DNA of 62,962 bases, from contig JAUCBJ010005775.1 in NCBI GenBank assembly GCA_032718475.1, positions 1 through 62,962 on the forward strand, in the 5' to 3' direction. Origin of the DNA: Nemertoderma westbladi (Eukaryota > Xenacoelomorpha > Nemertodermatida > Nemertodermatidae). Made by a program: the position numbers and the translations under genes. Positions 1 to 12,226 of this stretch are shown here, in pieces (position 1 is the first letter of the stretch; each line of letters opens with the position of its first letter). The notes beneath the pieces are model-generated. The model had not been told where the DNA came from, did not search any database, and saw only the letters and a list, made by a program, of their open reading frames with translations.

Positions 1-3000
1 CGCCCCATTGTCCGACTACAACCTACCTTATAGACAATACGAACGCCCCATTGTCCGACTGTAACCTACCTTATAGACAATACGAATGCCCCATTGTCCG
101 ACTGTAACCTACCTTATAGACAATACGAACGCCTCATTGTCCGACTGTAACCTACCTTATAGACAATACGAACGCCCCATTGTCCGACTACAACCTACCT
201 TATAGACAATACGAACGCCCCATTGTCCGACTGTAACCTACCTTATAGACAATACGAATGCCCCATTGTCCGACTGTAACCTACCTTATAGACAATACGA
301 ACGCCCCATTGTCCGACTACAACCTACCTTATAGACAATACGAACGCCTCATTGTCCGACTACAACCTACCTTATAGACAATACGAACGCCCCATTGTCC
401 GACTGTAACCTACCTTATAGACAATACGAATGCCCCATTGTCCGACTGTAACCTACCTTATAGACAATACGAACGCCTCATTGTCCGACTGTAACCTACC
501 TTATAGACAATACGAACGCCCCATTGTCCGACTGTAACCTACCTTATAGACAATACGAACGCCTCATTGTCCGTCTGTAACCTACCTTATAGACAATACG
601 AACGCCCCATTGTCCGACTACAACCTACCTTATAGACAATACGAACGCCTCATTGTCCGACTGTAACCTACCTTATAGACAATACGAACGCCCCATTGTC
701 CGACTACAACCTACCTTATAGACAATACGAACGCCCCATTGTCCGACTACAACCTACCTTATAGACAATACGAACGCCTCATTGTCCGACTGTAACCTAC
801 CTTATAGACAATACGAACGCCCCATTGTCCGACTACAACCTACCTTATAGACAATACGAACGCCCCATTGTCCGACTACAACCTACCTTATAGACAATAC
901 GAACGCCCCATTGTCCGACTGTAACCTACCTTATAGACAATACGAACGCCCCATTGTCCGACTGTAACCTACCTTATAGACAATACGAACGCCTCATTGT
1001 CCGACTGTAACCTACCTTATAGACAATACGAACGCCCCATTGTCCGACTACAACCTACCTTATAGACAATACGAACGCCCCATTGTCCGACTGTAACCTA
1101 CCTTATAGACAATACGAACGCCCCATTGTCCGACTGTAACCTACCTTATAGACAATACGAACGCCCCATTGTCCGACTGTAACCTACCTTATAGACAATA
1201 CGAATGCCCCATTGTCCGACTGTAACCTACCTTATAGACAATACGAACGCCTCATTGTCCGACTGTAACCTACCTTATAGACAATACGAACGCCCCATTG
1301 TCCGACTGTAACCTACCTTATAGACAATACGAACGCCCCATTGTCCGACTGTAACCTACCTTAGTTATAGACAATACGAACGCCCCATTGTCCGACTGTA
1401 ACCTACCTTATAGACAATACGAACGCCCCATTGTCCGACTGTAACCTACCTTATAGACAATACGAACGCCCCATTGTCCGACTGTAACCTACCTTATAGA
1501 CAATACGAACGCCCCATTGTCCGACTGCAACCTACCTTATAGACAATACGAATGCCCCATTGTCCGACTGTAACCTACCTTATAGCCAATACGAATGCCC
1601 CATTGTCCGACTGTAACCTACCTTATAGCCAATACGAACGCCCCATTGTCCGACTGTAACCTACCTTATAGACAATACGAACGCCCCATTGTCCGACTGT
1701 AACCTACCTTATAGCCAATACGAATGCCCCATTGTCCGACTGTAACCTACCTTATAGACAATACGAATGCCCCATTGTCCGACTGTAACCTACCTTATAG
1801 CCAATACGAACGCCCCATTGTCCGACTGTAACCTACCTTATAGCCAATACGAACGCCCCATTGTCCGACTGTAACCTACCTTATAGACAATACGAACGCC
1901 CCATTGTCCGACTGTAACCTACCTTATAGCCAATACGAACGCCCCATTGTCCGACTGTAACCTACCTTATAGACAATACGAACGCCCCATTGTCCGACTG
2001 TAACCTACCTTATAGCCAATACGAACGCCCCATTGTCCGACTGTAACCTACCTTATAGACAATACGAACGCCCCATTGTCCGACTGTAACCTACCTTATA
2101 GCCAATACGAACGCCCCATTGTCCGACTGTAACCTACCTTATAGACAATACGAACGCCCCATTGTCCGACTGTAACCTACCTTATAGACAATACGAATGC
2201 CCCATTGTCCGACTGTAACCTACCTTATAGACAATACGAATGCCCCATTGTCCGACTGTAACCTACCTTATAGACAATACGAACGCCCCATTGTCCGACT
2301 GTAACCTACCTTATAGACAATACGAACGCCCCATTGTCCGACTGTAACCTACCTTATAGACAATACGAATGCCCCATTGTCCGACTGTAACCTACCTTAT
2401 AGACAATACGAACGCCCCATTGTCCGACTGTAACCTACCTTATAGACAATACGAACGCCTCATTGTCCGACTGTAACCTACCTTATAGACAATACGAACG
2501 CCCCATTGTCCGACTGTAACCTACCTTATAGACAATACGAACGCCCCATTGTCCGACTGTAACCTACCTTATAGACAATACGAACGCCCCATTGTCCGAC
2601 TGTAACCTACCTTATAGACAATACGAACGCCCCATTGTCCGACTGTAACCTACCTTATAGCCAATACGAACGCCCCATTGTCCGACTGTAACCTACCTTA
2701 TAGACAATACGAACGCCCCATTGTCCGACTGCAACCTACCTTATAGCCAATACGAATGCCCCATTGTCCGACTGTAACCTACCTTATAGCCAATACGAAT
2801 GCCCCATTGTCCGACTGTAACCTACCTTATAGCCAATACGAACGCCCCATTGTCCGACTGTAACCTACCTTATAGACAATACGAACGCCCCATTGTCCGA
2901 CTGTAACCTACCTTATAGCCAATACGAATGCCCCATTGTCCGACTGTAACCTACCTTATAGCCAATACGAATGCCCCATTGTCCGACTGTAACCTACCTT

Positions 3001-3674
3001 ATAGCCAATACGAATGCCCCATTGTCCGACTGTAACCTACCTTATAGCCAATACGAACGCCCCATTGTCCGACTGTAACCTACCTTATAGACAATACGAA
3101 CGCCCCATTGTCCGACTGTAACCTACCTTATAGCCAATACGAACGCCCCATTGTCCGACTGTAACCTACCTTATAGACAATACGAACGCCCCATTGTCCG
3201 ACTGTAACCTACCTTATAGCCAATACGAACGCCCCATTGTCCGACTGTAACCTACCTTATAGACAATACGAACGCCCCATTGTCCGACTGTAACCTACCT
3301 TATAGCCAATACGAACGCCCCATTGTCCGACTGTAACCTACCTTATAGACAATACGAACGCCCCATTGTCCGACTGTAACCTACCTTATAGCCAATACGA
3401 ACGCCCCATTGTCCGACTGTAACCTACCTTATAGACAATACGAACGCCCCATTGTCCGACTGTAACCTACCTTATAGACAATACGAACGCCCCATTGTCC
3501 GACTGTAACCTACCTTATAGACAATACGAACGCCCCATTGTCCGACTGTAACCTACCTTATAGACAATACGAACGCCCCATTGTCCGACTGTAACCTACC
3601 TTATAGACAATAAGAACGCCTCATTGTCCGACTGTAACCTACCTTATAGACAATACGAATGCCCCATTGTCCGA
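1..3674. repeat. 43-bp satellite array (about 85 copies)
   Basis: Head-to-tail copies of a 43-bp unit, recognisable by CCTTATAGACAATACGAACG and CCCCATTGTCCGACTGTAAC. The left edge lies outside the window; the right edge degrades at about 3674. Four sites vary repeatedly: GTAACC/ACAACC, GAACG/GAATG, CCCC/CCTC and TAGACAA/TAGCCAA. The ACAACC variant is confined to roughly the first 1.1 kb and TAGCCAA to about 1.57-3.4 kb, so the array has internal domains. One copy near 1362 carries a 4-bp insertion. The unit is not a multiple of 3, so no frame runs through it and it is not coding. Confidence 0.98.
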
Positions 3675-5683
3675 CAGTTGGTGAATATAACCTATAGTGT
3701 AGGGCGTGTGGAAGGCTGGAGGGGAATCGTTTATATCTGTCACCGTGACAACGAGTTGTGTGGAAGAACTGAGAGAAGGAACTCCGGAATCAGTAGCTGT
3801 TATTGTTAGTATGTAGGAGGTTACCTAGGAGATTCAATGGAAATAATTAATTGGGAGATTTATTTTAGTCCAATATAAATACAATAATTTGCCAATGTTA
3901 TAATTGACAAATTTGTAATTGAAATATGATAAATATATATTGGATTACAAAAGTAAATGATTGATCAGTATTTAATCCTGATTTAATACCGTAGCAATAA
4001 AAATAGTGTCCAAACAAGTTCAAAAAATGTTATCTAACATTTTAATGAAATATGTAAATTCCTATGTCGCGATATTTTTATTTAAAAGGTAGTAAATAAA
4101 CGAAAATAAACAAGTGAAAATTTAAGAAAATATATAAAAATACAAACATACAGACAAAAACAAACATGAAATAATATATGCAGCAATCATAGACTCGCTT
4201 ATTCAATTACAACAAGGTACCATACTATATATAATACTTTGGGCTGTTGACGGTACAACAGTAGAGTACTCTTCTATTTATATTCCAAAAATACAAAAGA
4301 TATATACAATATAAATTCAAAATATATATGTTTTTAGGCTTTGAATTAACGGATGTGCCGGATTGACCATTTTCAAACCGGCCAGGCCGGAGCCGGAACT
4401 GGATTTGTAAAAGAATCCGGCCGGAATTCAGGCCAAAGCCGCATTTTTTTTATATATCACCACTTTTCTCCCGAATCAGCTATGGTGCCTTTATGCATGA
4501 ATAGAACTGGAGGGAGGGAGGGTACCGCGTCATTTGGTCGTTAGGTACCTCGTCGACAGATACGGGACCTAACGAGGCAGGACACATACCGGTAAGATCG
4601 CATCTGACAGATTGTTAAATGTTAAATATGAAAATGAAATGAAATAAAGGGCAAATTGAAAAATAGAACGAAGGAATAATAGCTGTTGTCTCCCCTAAAT
4701 CCCGTAATAATTCCTATATATCAAAATTTCCGTACTAAAAGTGTTATTTATTTTTTACGCAAATTGTGTTATATAGTACGCAAATTGTGTTATATTGTAC
4801 GGAAATTTGTAGCATTTTTAAATCGTTGTATTAATTTTCTAGAATATTAGCTACAGCATTTTTACATAATTATACTAAGGTAAGGATTCCCCATGAACAT
4901 TATGAAATTGGCCTACAATTATTCTAGAAAAATTTAAGTTTCCCATTTCATTTAGCGCAATGTAGGCTACTATACTATACAGAGACTAGGCCATCATAAA
5001 TAATTTTAAAGTTATTCTGGTATGTATTCAAGGTTATTCCTTAGCCACAGTTGCGAAAAATATAGCACTAAATTTTTTATCCTAATTGAGCGATAAGTCG
5101 TAATTACGAATGCGGCCCCTTAACTGGGCAACTCTTTCCCTCTCCGCTATTTTTTTTTATTTTTTTTTAATGATATCAGGAAAACTTTGAAATATAGATA
5201 GGCAGTATGCACTCGAATTTTTCTGTAGGTAGGAGAAATTAGCTTTCTCACTACTTACTTTGCAAACGTTTGCAAAAAGTGTCTCCTCAATATTGCACCC
5301 TTTGTACATCAAGAAATATTGGTATCTTTTTGCTGCTTTGTTGTTGCCGCTGGAAAGGCGGCATACAAGAATACAAGAGTAATGTATGTAAAGTGCAGGG
5401 CAGGCTGACTTGACTGGCATATTGGCATGGCATTAATTGAATTTCCTCTGATGTTTTGTGTGGCCATTTATTTGGTACGCAGCAAACTTCGGCCGGAGAA
5501 AGCTTCGCTCTCAAAATGATTATTAGCAACATTGTTTATTGTTTTGGTTAGAAAAAGTCATATGTAACCTGCCGTTTCTGTAATCTGCTCATTTCCCCCG
5601 ATCAGGCGAAGATTGGACGCGGGTGAAGACGCGCCAAACCATTTATTTAACTAATATTCTTGAAATACAAAACTATTTACATG
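3675..5683. other. AT-rich noncoding stretch
   Basis: Unique AT-rich DNA with no convincing gene. A GC-richer patch at 4355-4600 contains repeated CCGG words and a short hairpin around 4540-4580. Around 5537-5600 is a copy of a dispersed sequence containing TTTATTGTTTTGGTTA that recurs near 14980, 29580 and 57275 (the last inverted). Short open frames here have no recognisable product. Confidence 0.6.
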
Positions 5684-5808
5684 ATTGTGTGAAAACTAGC
5701 ACTTCTCAGAGTTATGACCAGAGTGTATTTATGTAACAAGCGAGTGGAGCGAGTGAGGTATACATAAATATAAACGCTGTTAACAGAACAGTGCCCTTTT
5801 CACACAAT
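5684..5808. repeat. imperfect foldback (MITE-like) element
   Basis: ATTGTGTGAAAA at the left is mirrored by TTTTCACACAAT at the right, and TGTATTTATGTA is mirrored by TACATAAATATA inside. The loop carries AAGCGAGTGGAGCGAGTGAG, similar to the loop of the foldback at the end of the window. No transposase frame is present. Inferred to be a small non-autonomous inverted-repeat element. Confidence 0.5.
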
Positions 5809-6800
5809 GGTGAATGATGTATTGGGTGCGTAATTTTGTTACATTATGTAAACTTGTCTGCGTTTTCAACGCTTACAATTATTATATTTAAATATTGAAA
5901 TGTTCACTCTCTAGTAATATAAGTGAAATTGATATCCTTTTTAAGAAATTGCTTGCAGTTATTGTAACAAATGTAACGTAAATAATGTCACACTTACAGT
6001 ACAATATGGCTCTCATCGATAGACTGAGAACAGTCAAGACGTTTAGGGGTTTATTGCTATTAAGTTATGAATACTTTGCAGGGTTCCGTCCTATAGGCCG
6101 CAATGCTGTAAATAAGTACTTCGCTCGTTGCGAAGATATCACCAGAACGCTGATAAGTTGTCATAATAATGTAACAAAATACATATGTTCTAGAATGGTT
6201 TGTATGTTAAATAGTCCGATGGCAGAGGTATGAGAATGAAAATGGTGGGAATGGGCGTCGCCTAAGTCCTGAGTGCCTTGGGATGAGTTTCACAAAAGGG
6301 TAGATCCATCTCTTAGAAAAGCTGACCAACCATTCTGCCAAATTAACTACAGCTGTGTCACAATGTATCTATAATGTTCTCCTGTACCACCATATTAAGC
6401 AAAAACCCCCATGAGAGGATCAGCTTCACAGCCTGACTTCGCAGAGAGACCCGAGCCATGAAATATGTCTTCCGCCAATGAAGAAAGAGCAACAATGAGT
6501 AATATTTCAATTATACTGATTAGTCTCTCACCTGCACGCAGTCGAAATATTGAGGGAGGTAATTTTCTACTGTAACATCATCAATGGTCAGTCTATTTAC
6601 ATAGAGAAATTAAATAAAAACGCTTAAATTACCTTTATTACTTGTGATTATTTCCCGCTAAAATATTGAGTTTTTTAAATAGAGTCCGTAATAAATACCG
6701 TTATTTATATTATCCCCCAAAAATTCCATGCCCCATTTTCTTTACTCTCCCCCAAACAAAACCCTTTTAGAATTGTTAACCTTCTCAGGGAGACAACACA
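5809..6800. other. noncoding stretch, nothing recognised
   Basis: AT-rich sequence with only short open frames and no recognisable domain, RNA gene or repeat. Confidence 0.5.
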
Positions 6801-6977
6801 TTTATTGAACTGTTATTTGTTATTTTGTACGGATATTTTGTACTCGTAACTATTATTTCGTCCTCGGACGTGTTATAAGTCCTCGGCTTCGCCTCGGACG
6901 TTATAACAGTCCTTGGACGAAATAATAGTTACTCGTACAAAATATCCGTACAAAATAACAAATAACAGTTCAATAAA
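6801..6977. repeat. foldback element with near-perfect arms of about 75 bp
   Basis: The left arm begins TTTATTGAACTGTTATTTG; its reverse complement ends the element. The arms include GTACGGATATTTTGTAC and CTATTATTTCG and are almost perfectly complementary. The loop is built on TCCTCGGCTTCGCCTCGGAC, itself partly palindromic. It is noncoding and is read here as a MITE; its superfamily cannot be assigned because no clear target duplication is visible. Confidence 0.8.
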
Positions 6978-7261
6978 GATAGATTATGTGGATAACTCCA
7001 AATCTAACATAGACCAAATTGTAAAACAAGGGATCTTAATCTTAAATAATAGCCTAGCAGCAGCATTGTTGTATGGCCTTTGTGCACACGGCTGCCGTAA
7101 AGTTTCAACGTGCCCACAAATCATTGCAATACAAGGTCTACACTGTATCTCAAACGTGTTCCATTGTGTGTCTCCTTTATGTTATTGTTATCCGATTTGT
7201 AAGGTTGATTAATTATTCAAACGAATGCCTGTTCAGTTCATTATCACGGCGAAACACATCA

Positions 7262-7822
7262 ACACCTGTTCATCACCACAGATGATCTTCCACAGTACAC
7301 CCTTCCACTCTGTTTCCCAAAGGAATGCCTGTTCACCACCATGGGTGATCTTCCTCAGTAAACCCTTCCACACTGTTTCCTAAATGAATTCACGTTTACC
7401 ACCATGGGTGATCTTCCTCAGTAAACTCTTCCACCCTGTTTCCTAAAGGAATACCTGTTCACAGCAATGGGTGATCTTCCACAGTAAACCCTTCCACTAT
7501 GTTTCCAAAGGAATGCCTGTTCACCACCATGGATGATCTTCCACAGTAAACTCTTCCACCCTGTTTCCTAAAGGAATACCTGTTCACAGCAATGGGTGAT
7601 CTTCCACAGTAAACCCTTCCACTATGTTTCCTAAAGGAATGCCTGTTCACCACCATGGATGATCTTCCACAGTAAACCCTTCCACTCTGTTTCCTAAAGG
7701 AATGCCTGTTCACCACCATGGGTGATCTTCCACAGTAAACCCTTGCACTCTGTTTCCTAAAGGAATGTTCTGTTCACCACTATGGGTGATCTTCCACAGT
7801 AAACCCTTCCACTCTGTTTCCC
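7262..7822 (-). repeat. 63-bp satellite, array 1 (about 9 units)
   Basis: Degenerate tandem copies of a 63-bp unit with GGAATGCCTGTTCACCACC and GATCTTCCACAGTAAACCC on the plus strand. It belongs to the same family as 34577-36574 and 58007-61973 and is in the same orientation as the latter. Unit edges are ragged and several copies carry indels, suggesting an older or decaying array. Confidence 0.95.
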
Positions 7823-8499
7823 AAGTTACATTGTAATCTTAGACTAGTTATCAATTATCAATCAGTCAAGGGCCGTCAGTCAAGGGCCAGGGTTCGGGAT
7901 TATTGAATAAAATATATAAAATATATTAATAAGTTAAAATAATATAATGAATACCAATCAATTTCATATACTTCATGCAATTGAACATATATTACATTTT
8001 ATATATTTTATAATTAGTTATTGAACATTAACAACAATCTATAAAGGCATATCTTCTGATGAACAGTTAATAATATATTAAATATAGATAGTGCTTCATC
8101 GTGAAGATCGTTCAATAACAACTGCATCTGCAATTTAATAGAATTGCGGGGCAGTTATTAGATAAATCAGAAACATTTGTAACAGGAAACATTCTGGGAC
8201 TTGATATCACTGAAACTTAGAGATAATGTTTCACAAAATTGTGGTAGTTAGGGTTAATAGGTTTCTGCTAAACTCCGTCTGACATGCAGATCACGGGGTT
8301 ATAATATGTTGCGAAATGTAATATAATAAGTAATATCTAAATAATTAAATCAAAAATAAGAAATTATCCTCCTAAATTCATATCTACAACAGTTAAATTA
8401 ATTCTATAATGATACAGTTTTAATTTATATTGTATAGTTTAGGGGGTATTAGACATAATTAGGTTTTGTATGGTGGATATGAATATTGAGGTTTCTCAC
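7823..8499. other. AT-rich 3' flank of the Gly-rich gene
   Basis: Very AT-rich sequence downstream of the minus-strand gene at 8500-9903. Polyadenylation-like words occur on the minus strand (ATTAAA-like near 8421), but none stands out. No other feature recognised. Confidence 0.5.
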
Positions 8500-9903
8500 T
8501 CATACAAGAAACGCAATCAAAGATGATATCAACAATCCAAGTTGAATAGGCGTCACAGCGGTCAAGGTAGTACTGGATGACTCAGCTGTTGTTGTTGTAA
8601 CATCATCTTCACAGATCTTTGATGATTCAATAGTATCTTCTGCCACAAACCCTGTGTCAACAACCTCGATGAGTATTGCTCCGCTGTGCCCCGCATTGTA
8701 AGAACCACCGGTCCCGTAGCTGTAAATGCTATCATCCACCATGATCCCACCACCACCGCCACCAAAACTGCCATCTCTAGGGTCTGGTCGTCCTGCAGTC
8801 AGTTCGAACTGCGTCATTTCCATATTGTACACATCGACAGTAATATTGCTCCCGATCCCACCATCCCAATCCTGTGAATCGGTACCATTCCCTCCATTCC
8901 TTCCTCCATAACCACCGTATTTACAATTGCAACCCCCACCTCCCCCACTGTATCCCCGTCCGCCTCTCCAAGTGCTTGTTTTACCTCCCTCCGCCCGAAT
9001 CAATTCCGTGCCGTCCTCGTCAACTAAAAATGTATCCTTACCCATCATCGCATCGGCACCATCGAAGATCTTACCGCCATACCCTATTGTATTTATCACA
9101 TCGAATGTATATGGAATACTGACGTTTTTAACAAAACTCACAAATCCGCTTCCCCCACCTCCCTTCTTGTAATATCCCCCAGAAGATGCAGTAGGACCAG
9201 AAGCAGCTCCTCCTCCAATAGCCAAAATATTAATTTTTGCAGCGCAACCCATAGTTAAGATCTTGTTAAGATCGCGACGCAAAATTGATTTAGTTCGTGG
9301 GTTTGAGCCGGTGTCAATTAGTGCTTCATACTGTTGGCAAGGTTCCCCTGGTCTACACTTCTTAGGACCTGTGTGGCACACAGAGTCCCCATTGCTATCA
9401 TAAATCTTTAAAAAGGTTTTACAGGAGGACAGTAGGGAACAGCCATTAGGAAAAATCTCGCTTGTAGCACCATAATGTGTGTAGAAATGACATGAGGGAT
9501 TCTCTTGACAAAGACACTGGCATGTTGATTCCTGGTGGATGTTCATAATGGCTTTGATAATGTTGTCGCCATTAGTCTCACATGCGTAATCGATACTGCA
9601 AGTTTCACAAATAGGAGGTCCTGAGATGCAGCCCTCACACCTTGTTGGTTTCTGGCATATAGAGTTGAACAAAAGGCATGAATTGGTGAGAGGTGAGGAA
9701 GTAGGTCCATACCATACGAAATAGCTGCACTTGGGGTATTCCATGCAAGTGGTCTTACATAAATTCCAAGTGTCGACCTTATATTCTGTGTGAATCAACC
9801 CATCTGTGGAGCAGCCTTTGTCTCTCTTCATACAAGATGGTATTCCACGGATGCCACCAATAATGACAAAGAAAATAATCGAAATTGTTAATGAGGACTT
9901 CAT
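8500..9903 (-). CDS. secreted/GPI-anchored protein: two PAN/apple-like Cys-rich modules plus glycine-rich domain
   Basis: An intact 467-residue frame, probably a cell-surface or extracellular protein. Residues 1-20 form a signal peptide. Residues 24-102 and 103-183 are two cysteine-rich modules with the pattern C..C......C.YF.WYG, a further C.L...C, then GP..C (SGPPIC, TGPKKC), resembling PAN/apple-type binding modules common in crustacean secreted proteins. A linker (184-218) leads to a glycine-rich domain (about 219-410) with GGGGSG, GGGGG and GGGGGG runs, like the Gly-rich regions of ALK/LTK-type and other adhesive proteins. Residues 435-449 are Thr/Ser-rich, and 452-467 form a hydrophobic tail ending in V, typical of a GPI-attachment signal. 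The upstream TTTTTTAG just before the ATG could be a splice acceptor, so a 5'UTR intron is possible. Ligand and exact role are unknown. It is the only long, undamaged, domain-bearing frame in the window. Confidence 0.82.
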   Translation of the reverse strand: MKSSLTISIIFFVIIGGIRGIPSCMKRDKGCSTDGLIHTEYKVDTWNLCKTTCMEYPKCSYFVWYGPTSSPLTNSCLLFNSICQKPTRCEGCISGPPICETCSIDYACETNGDNIIKAIMNIHQESTCQCLCQENPSCHFYTHYGATSEIFPNGCSLLSSCKTFLKIYDSNGDSVCHTGPKKCRPGEPCQQYEALIDTGSNPRTKSILRRDLNKILTMGCAAKINILAIGGGAASGPTASSGGYYKKGGGGSGFVSFVKNVSIPYTFDVINTIGYGGKIFDGADAMMGKDTFLVDEDGTELIRAEGGKTSTWRGGRGYSGGGGGCNCKYGGYGGRNGGNGTDSQDWDGGIGSNITVDVYNMEMTQFELTAGRPDPRDGSFGGGGGGIMVDDSIYSYGTGGSYNAGHSGAILIEVVDTGFVAEDTIESSKICEDDVTTTTAESSSTTLTAVTPIQLGLLISSLIAFLV

Positions 9904-12226
9904 TGTATTTATTGCCTAAAAAATAACTATTTTTGATGTTAAGTGATAAAAAGTACTTCAGATAATTATACTGATAGAGGCTATAACTTTTTTTGCGAAG
10001 CTTTGAACATTTTAATCTGGTGGACATGTACTGTACACTGTACACTGTAGGCCTACAGTACAGTACAATATACATGCAGACTGGGAATGCTCACTCAGGT
10101 TTAATTAAAACAAAGTCCCATTTCTATAAGGGACCTATGTTTCCATGTTTGTTGTTCTTTACCATGCTACGGTTTAAATTGAAGTTATATAAAGTTTTGA
10201 CAGATATATAAAGTGTTTACATATACTGTATTTACATACAGTGATATATTAAGTGTGTACGTAAACTATTCCTGCTATATACTATGCTGTTATATACTAG
10301 TAGGGTGGATCATAGAATACTAAATACAGTATAGATATATTAAGTATTCCATCCATGGGTGGAGCAAAAAGGCAAGATTTGGAAATCAAAAAAACAAGTA
10401 ATATGGAATAAAGATAACTGTAAGTTAATTGTAATAATTGTAAGTTATCTAGTAAATAATTCAGCTGCTCAACCATTGCTCTTCTTGAGTTACATTGCCA
10501 ATCAATTTCTCATGCATCAAAGCGACATTTTATTTGACTACCTCCAATAGTACCTTTAAATGATAAACAATTTGTGGATTGATCACAGGTTTATTAGAAA
10601 CCCTATCGATTTAGTGGGGTAGACAAATTCAACACAAGAGAAATGAATATTTCCAGAGATTTTCTAAAAATGTTTGGTGCAGCTCAGCTCAACCTCTGGG
10701 CATCTGTCTATGTGATATAGCTCTTTAAAAAGTTATACATCTAATGAGCTTTTGGTAAACTGGTTTTCACTCGCTAATGAAGTAGTTCCAGTGGGTGTAT
10801 GGACCTTCATCACATATTGATTGAATGCACAATCAGATCATGTTGGCACATTTATTTGGCTATGGCACGCTTATATGGGGGGATTGAACTGAACAGGCAT
10901 ATGTCTGTTGTGCATCCTCTTGAGAACTTATCAACTTACTCTTATTTTAATGGTCTCTAAGCGCACTAAATCGATACTGAAGTTGAATAATATTTGAGAT
11001 TATAAGAAGTATAATTTTCTGTGAAATACGGGCTGATACCTTGAGGTTGGGTGGTTGAACCGCATGACAAATTTTGTGGAAGAATATTTAAAGATGTAAT
11101 GTTGTGGTGAGTGATATACTCAAATTATTGAGCGAAAGAACTTTATTTAGATCAATCCAATAATTAATTGTAATAGAAGTTGTTTACCACGAAAAGGTAC
11201 TATTTGAGGTACCGGTCCGGTAGTCAGGATAAGTACTGGTTTAGTTCATGAGCTTGATGGCCCATGCGTCTCGGGTAGAATGTTTTGATGAGCAGTTTCT
11301 TTTTGGGTCTTTCACAAACTACATTCTGTTTTTCGATTTATAAAACTACCCTATTCCCTATATCTAACTATCCCATTACATAAGATAATGTTATAAATAA
11401 ATAATAAAATATATTAATAAAAATAAATATTATAATAGGTCATGCCCAACCTAATATACCGTATATTATTTTTGATTTTTCGTGATGTTGGAGTGATATT
11501 TCAAGTTATTATTTTAAATCCTCTTTCACCTATATCTCCTGCAAAATTGCCTAAAATATATATAATTTACAAGACTAAATTTTATCCTTATTATTCACGT
11601 TTTCTATATTTTGTCCCATAATTTTTATAAATCTTCCTATAATATTTTTAATCATGAAATCTCGAAATCCTTGAAATCTTGAAATCTAGGAAAATATTTA
11701 TAAAAAAAAGTGGCAAGTGGCATGTTTCACAGACTGATTCAGAGGTGGGTGATTCTAAACAAAATAACTAGCATCATAACGTCCAATTAAAGGGAAGGAG
11801 CAGGTTGCATTTATAACCACAGTTTATGTTTGTTTTCTAGCTGTAACTTGTAATTTAATATAAATATCAAATAGTACATACAGTATTAATGAATAAATTT
11901 AGTGTGATGTAGGCCTTGAGAGTTTTAGTTGTAGTTGAAAAGTTTTAAAATATTATTGGTTTTATTGAAGCCGCTTGTTAAAAAAGTACAAAATTAATTA
12001 ATAAGCATCAAATAAAGTGATGGTATTTTTAAGTGAAACATTAATACAACTTAGTGAAAAAAAACGTGGTTTATTACGTTATAATAAATATATTAATAAT
12101 TCTATATATATTAATATATATTATTTATTACTTGTTATGGCGCATCTTAGCAAAAATGCAGTTTGACGTCCATGTGACGACATCCAGATATCAGGTAGAA
12201 ATTCAAAAAAGTAAAAGCTAAGTTTT
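9904..12226. other. AT-rich noncoding stretch upstream of the Gly-rich gene
   Basis: Contains the presumed promoter/5' region of the minus-strand gene: a pyrimidine-rich TTTTTTAG lies about 12 bp before the start codon on the minus strand. Around 10025-10080 is a dense cluster of GTACAGTACA and TAGGCCTA words. 11390-12140 is extremely AT-rich. No gene is recognised. Confidence 0.5.

Noticed and set aside
1-3674. CRISPR array
   Set aside because: Units are contiguous 43-bp repeats with no unique spacers, in an animal genome context.
3624-3809. 61-codon plus-strand frame at the end of the 43-bp satellite
   Set aside because: Starts inside the satellite and runs into unrelated DNA; chance frame.
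8562-9172. Frames on both strands over the Gly-rich gene
   Set aside because: Shadows of the intact minus-strand gene; Pro-rich plus-strand frames mirror GGN codons.
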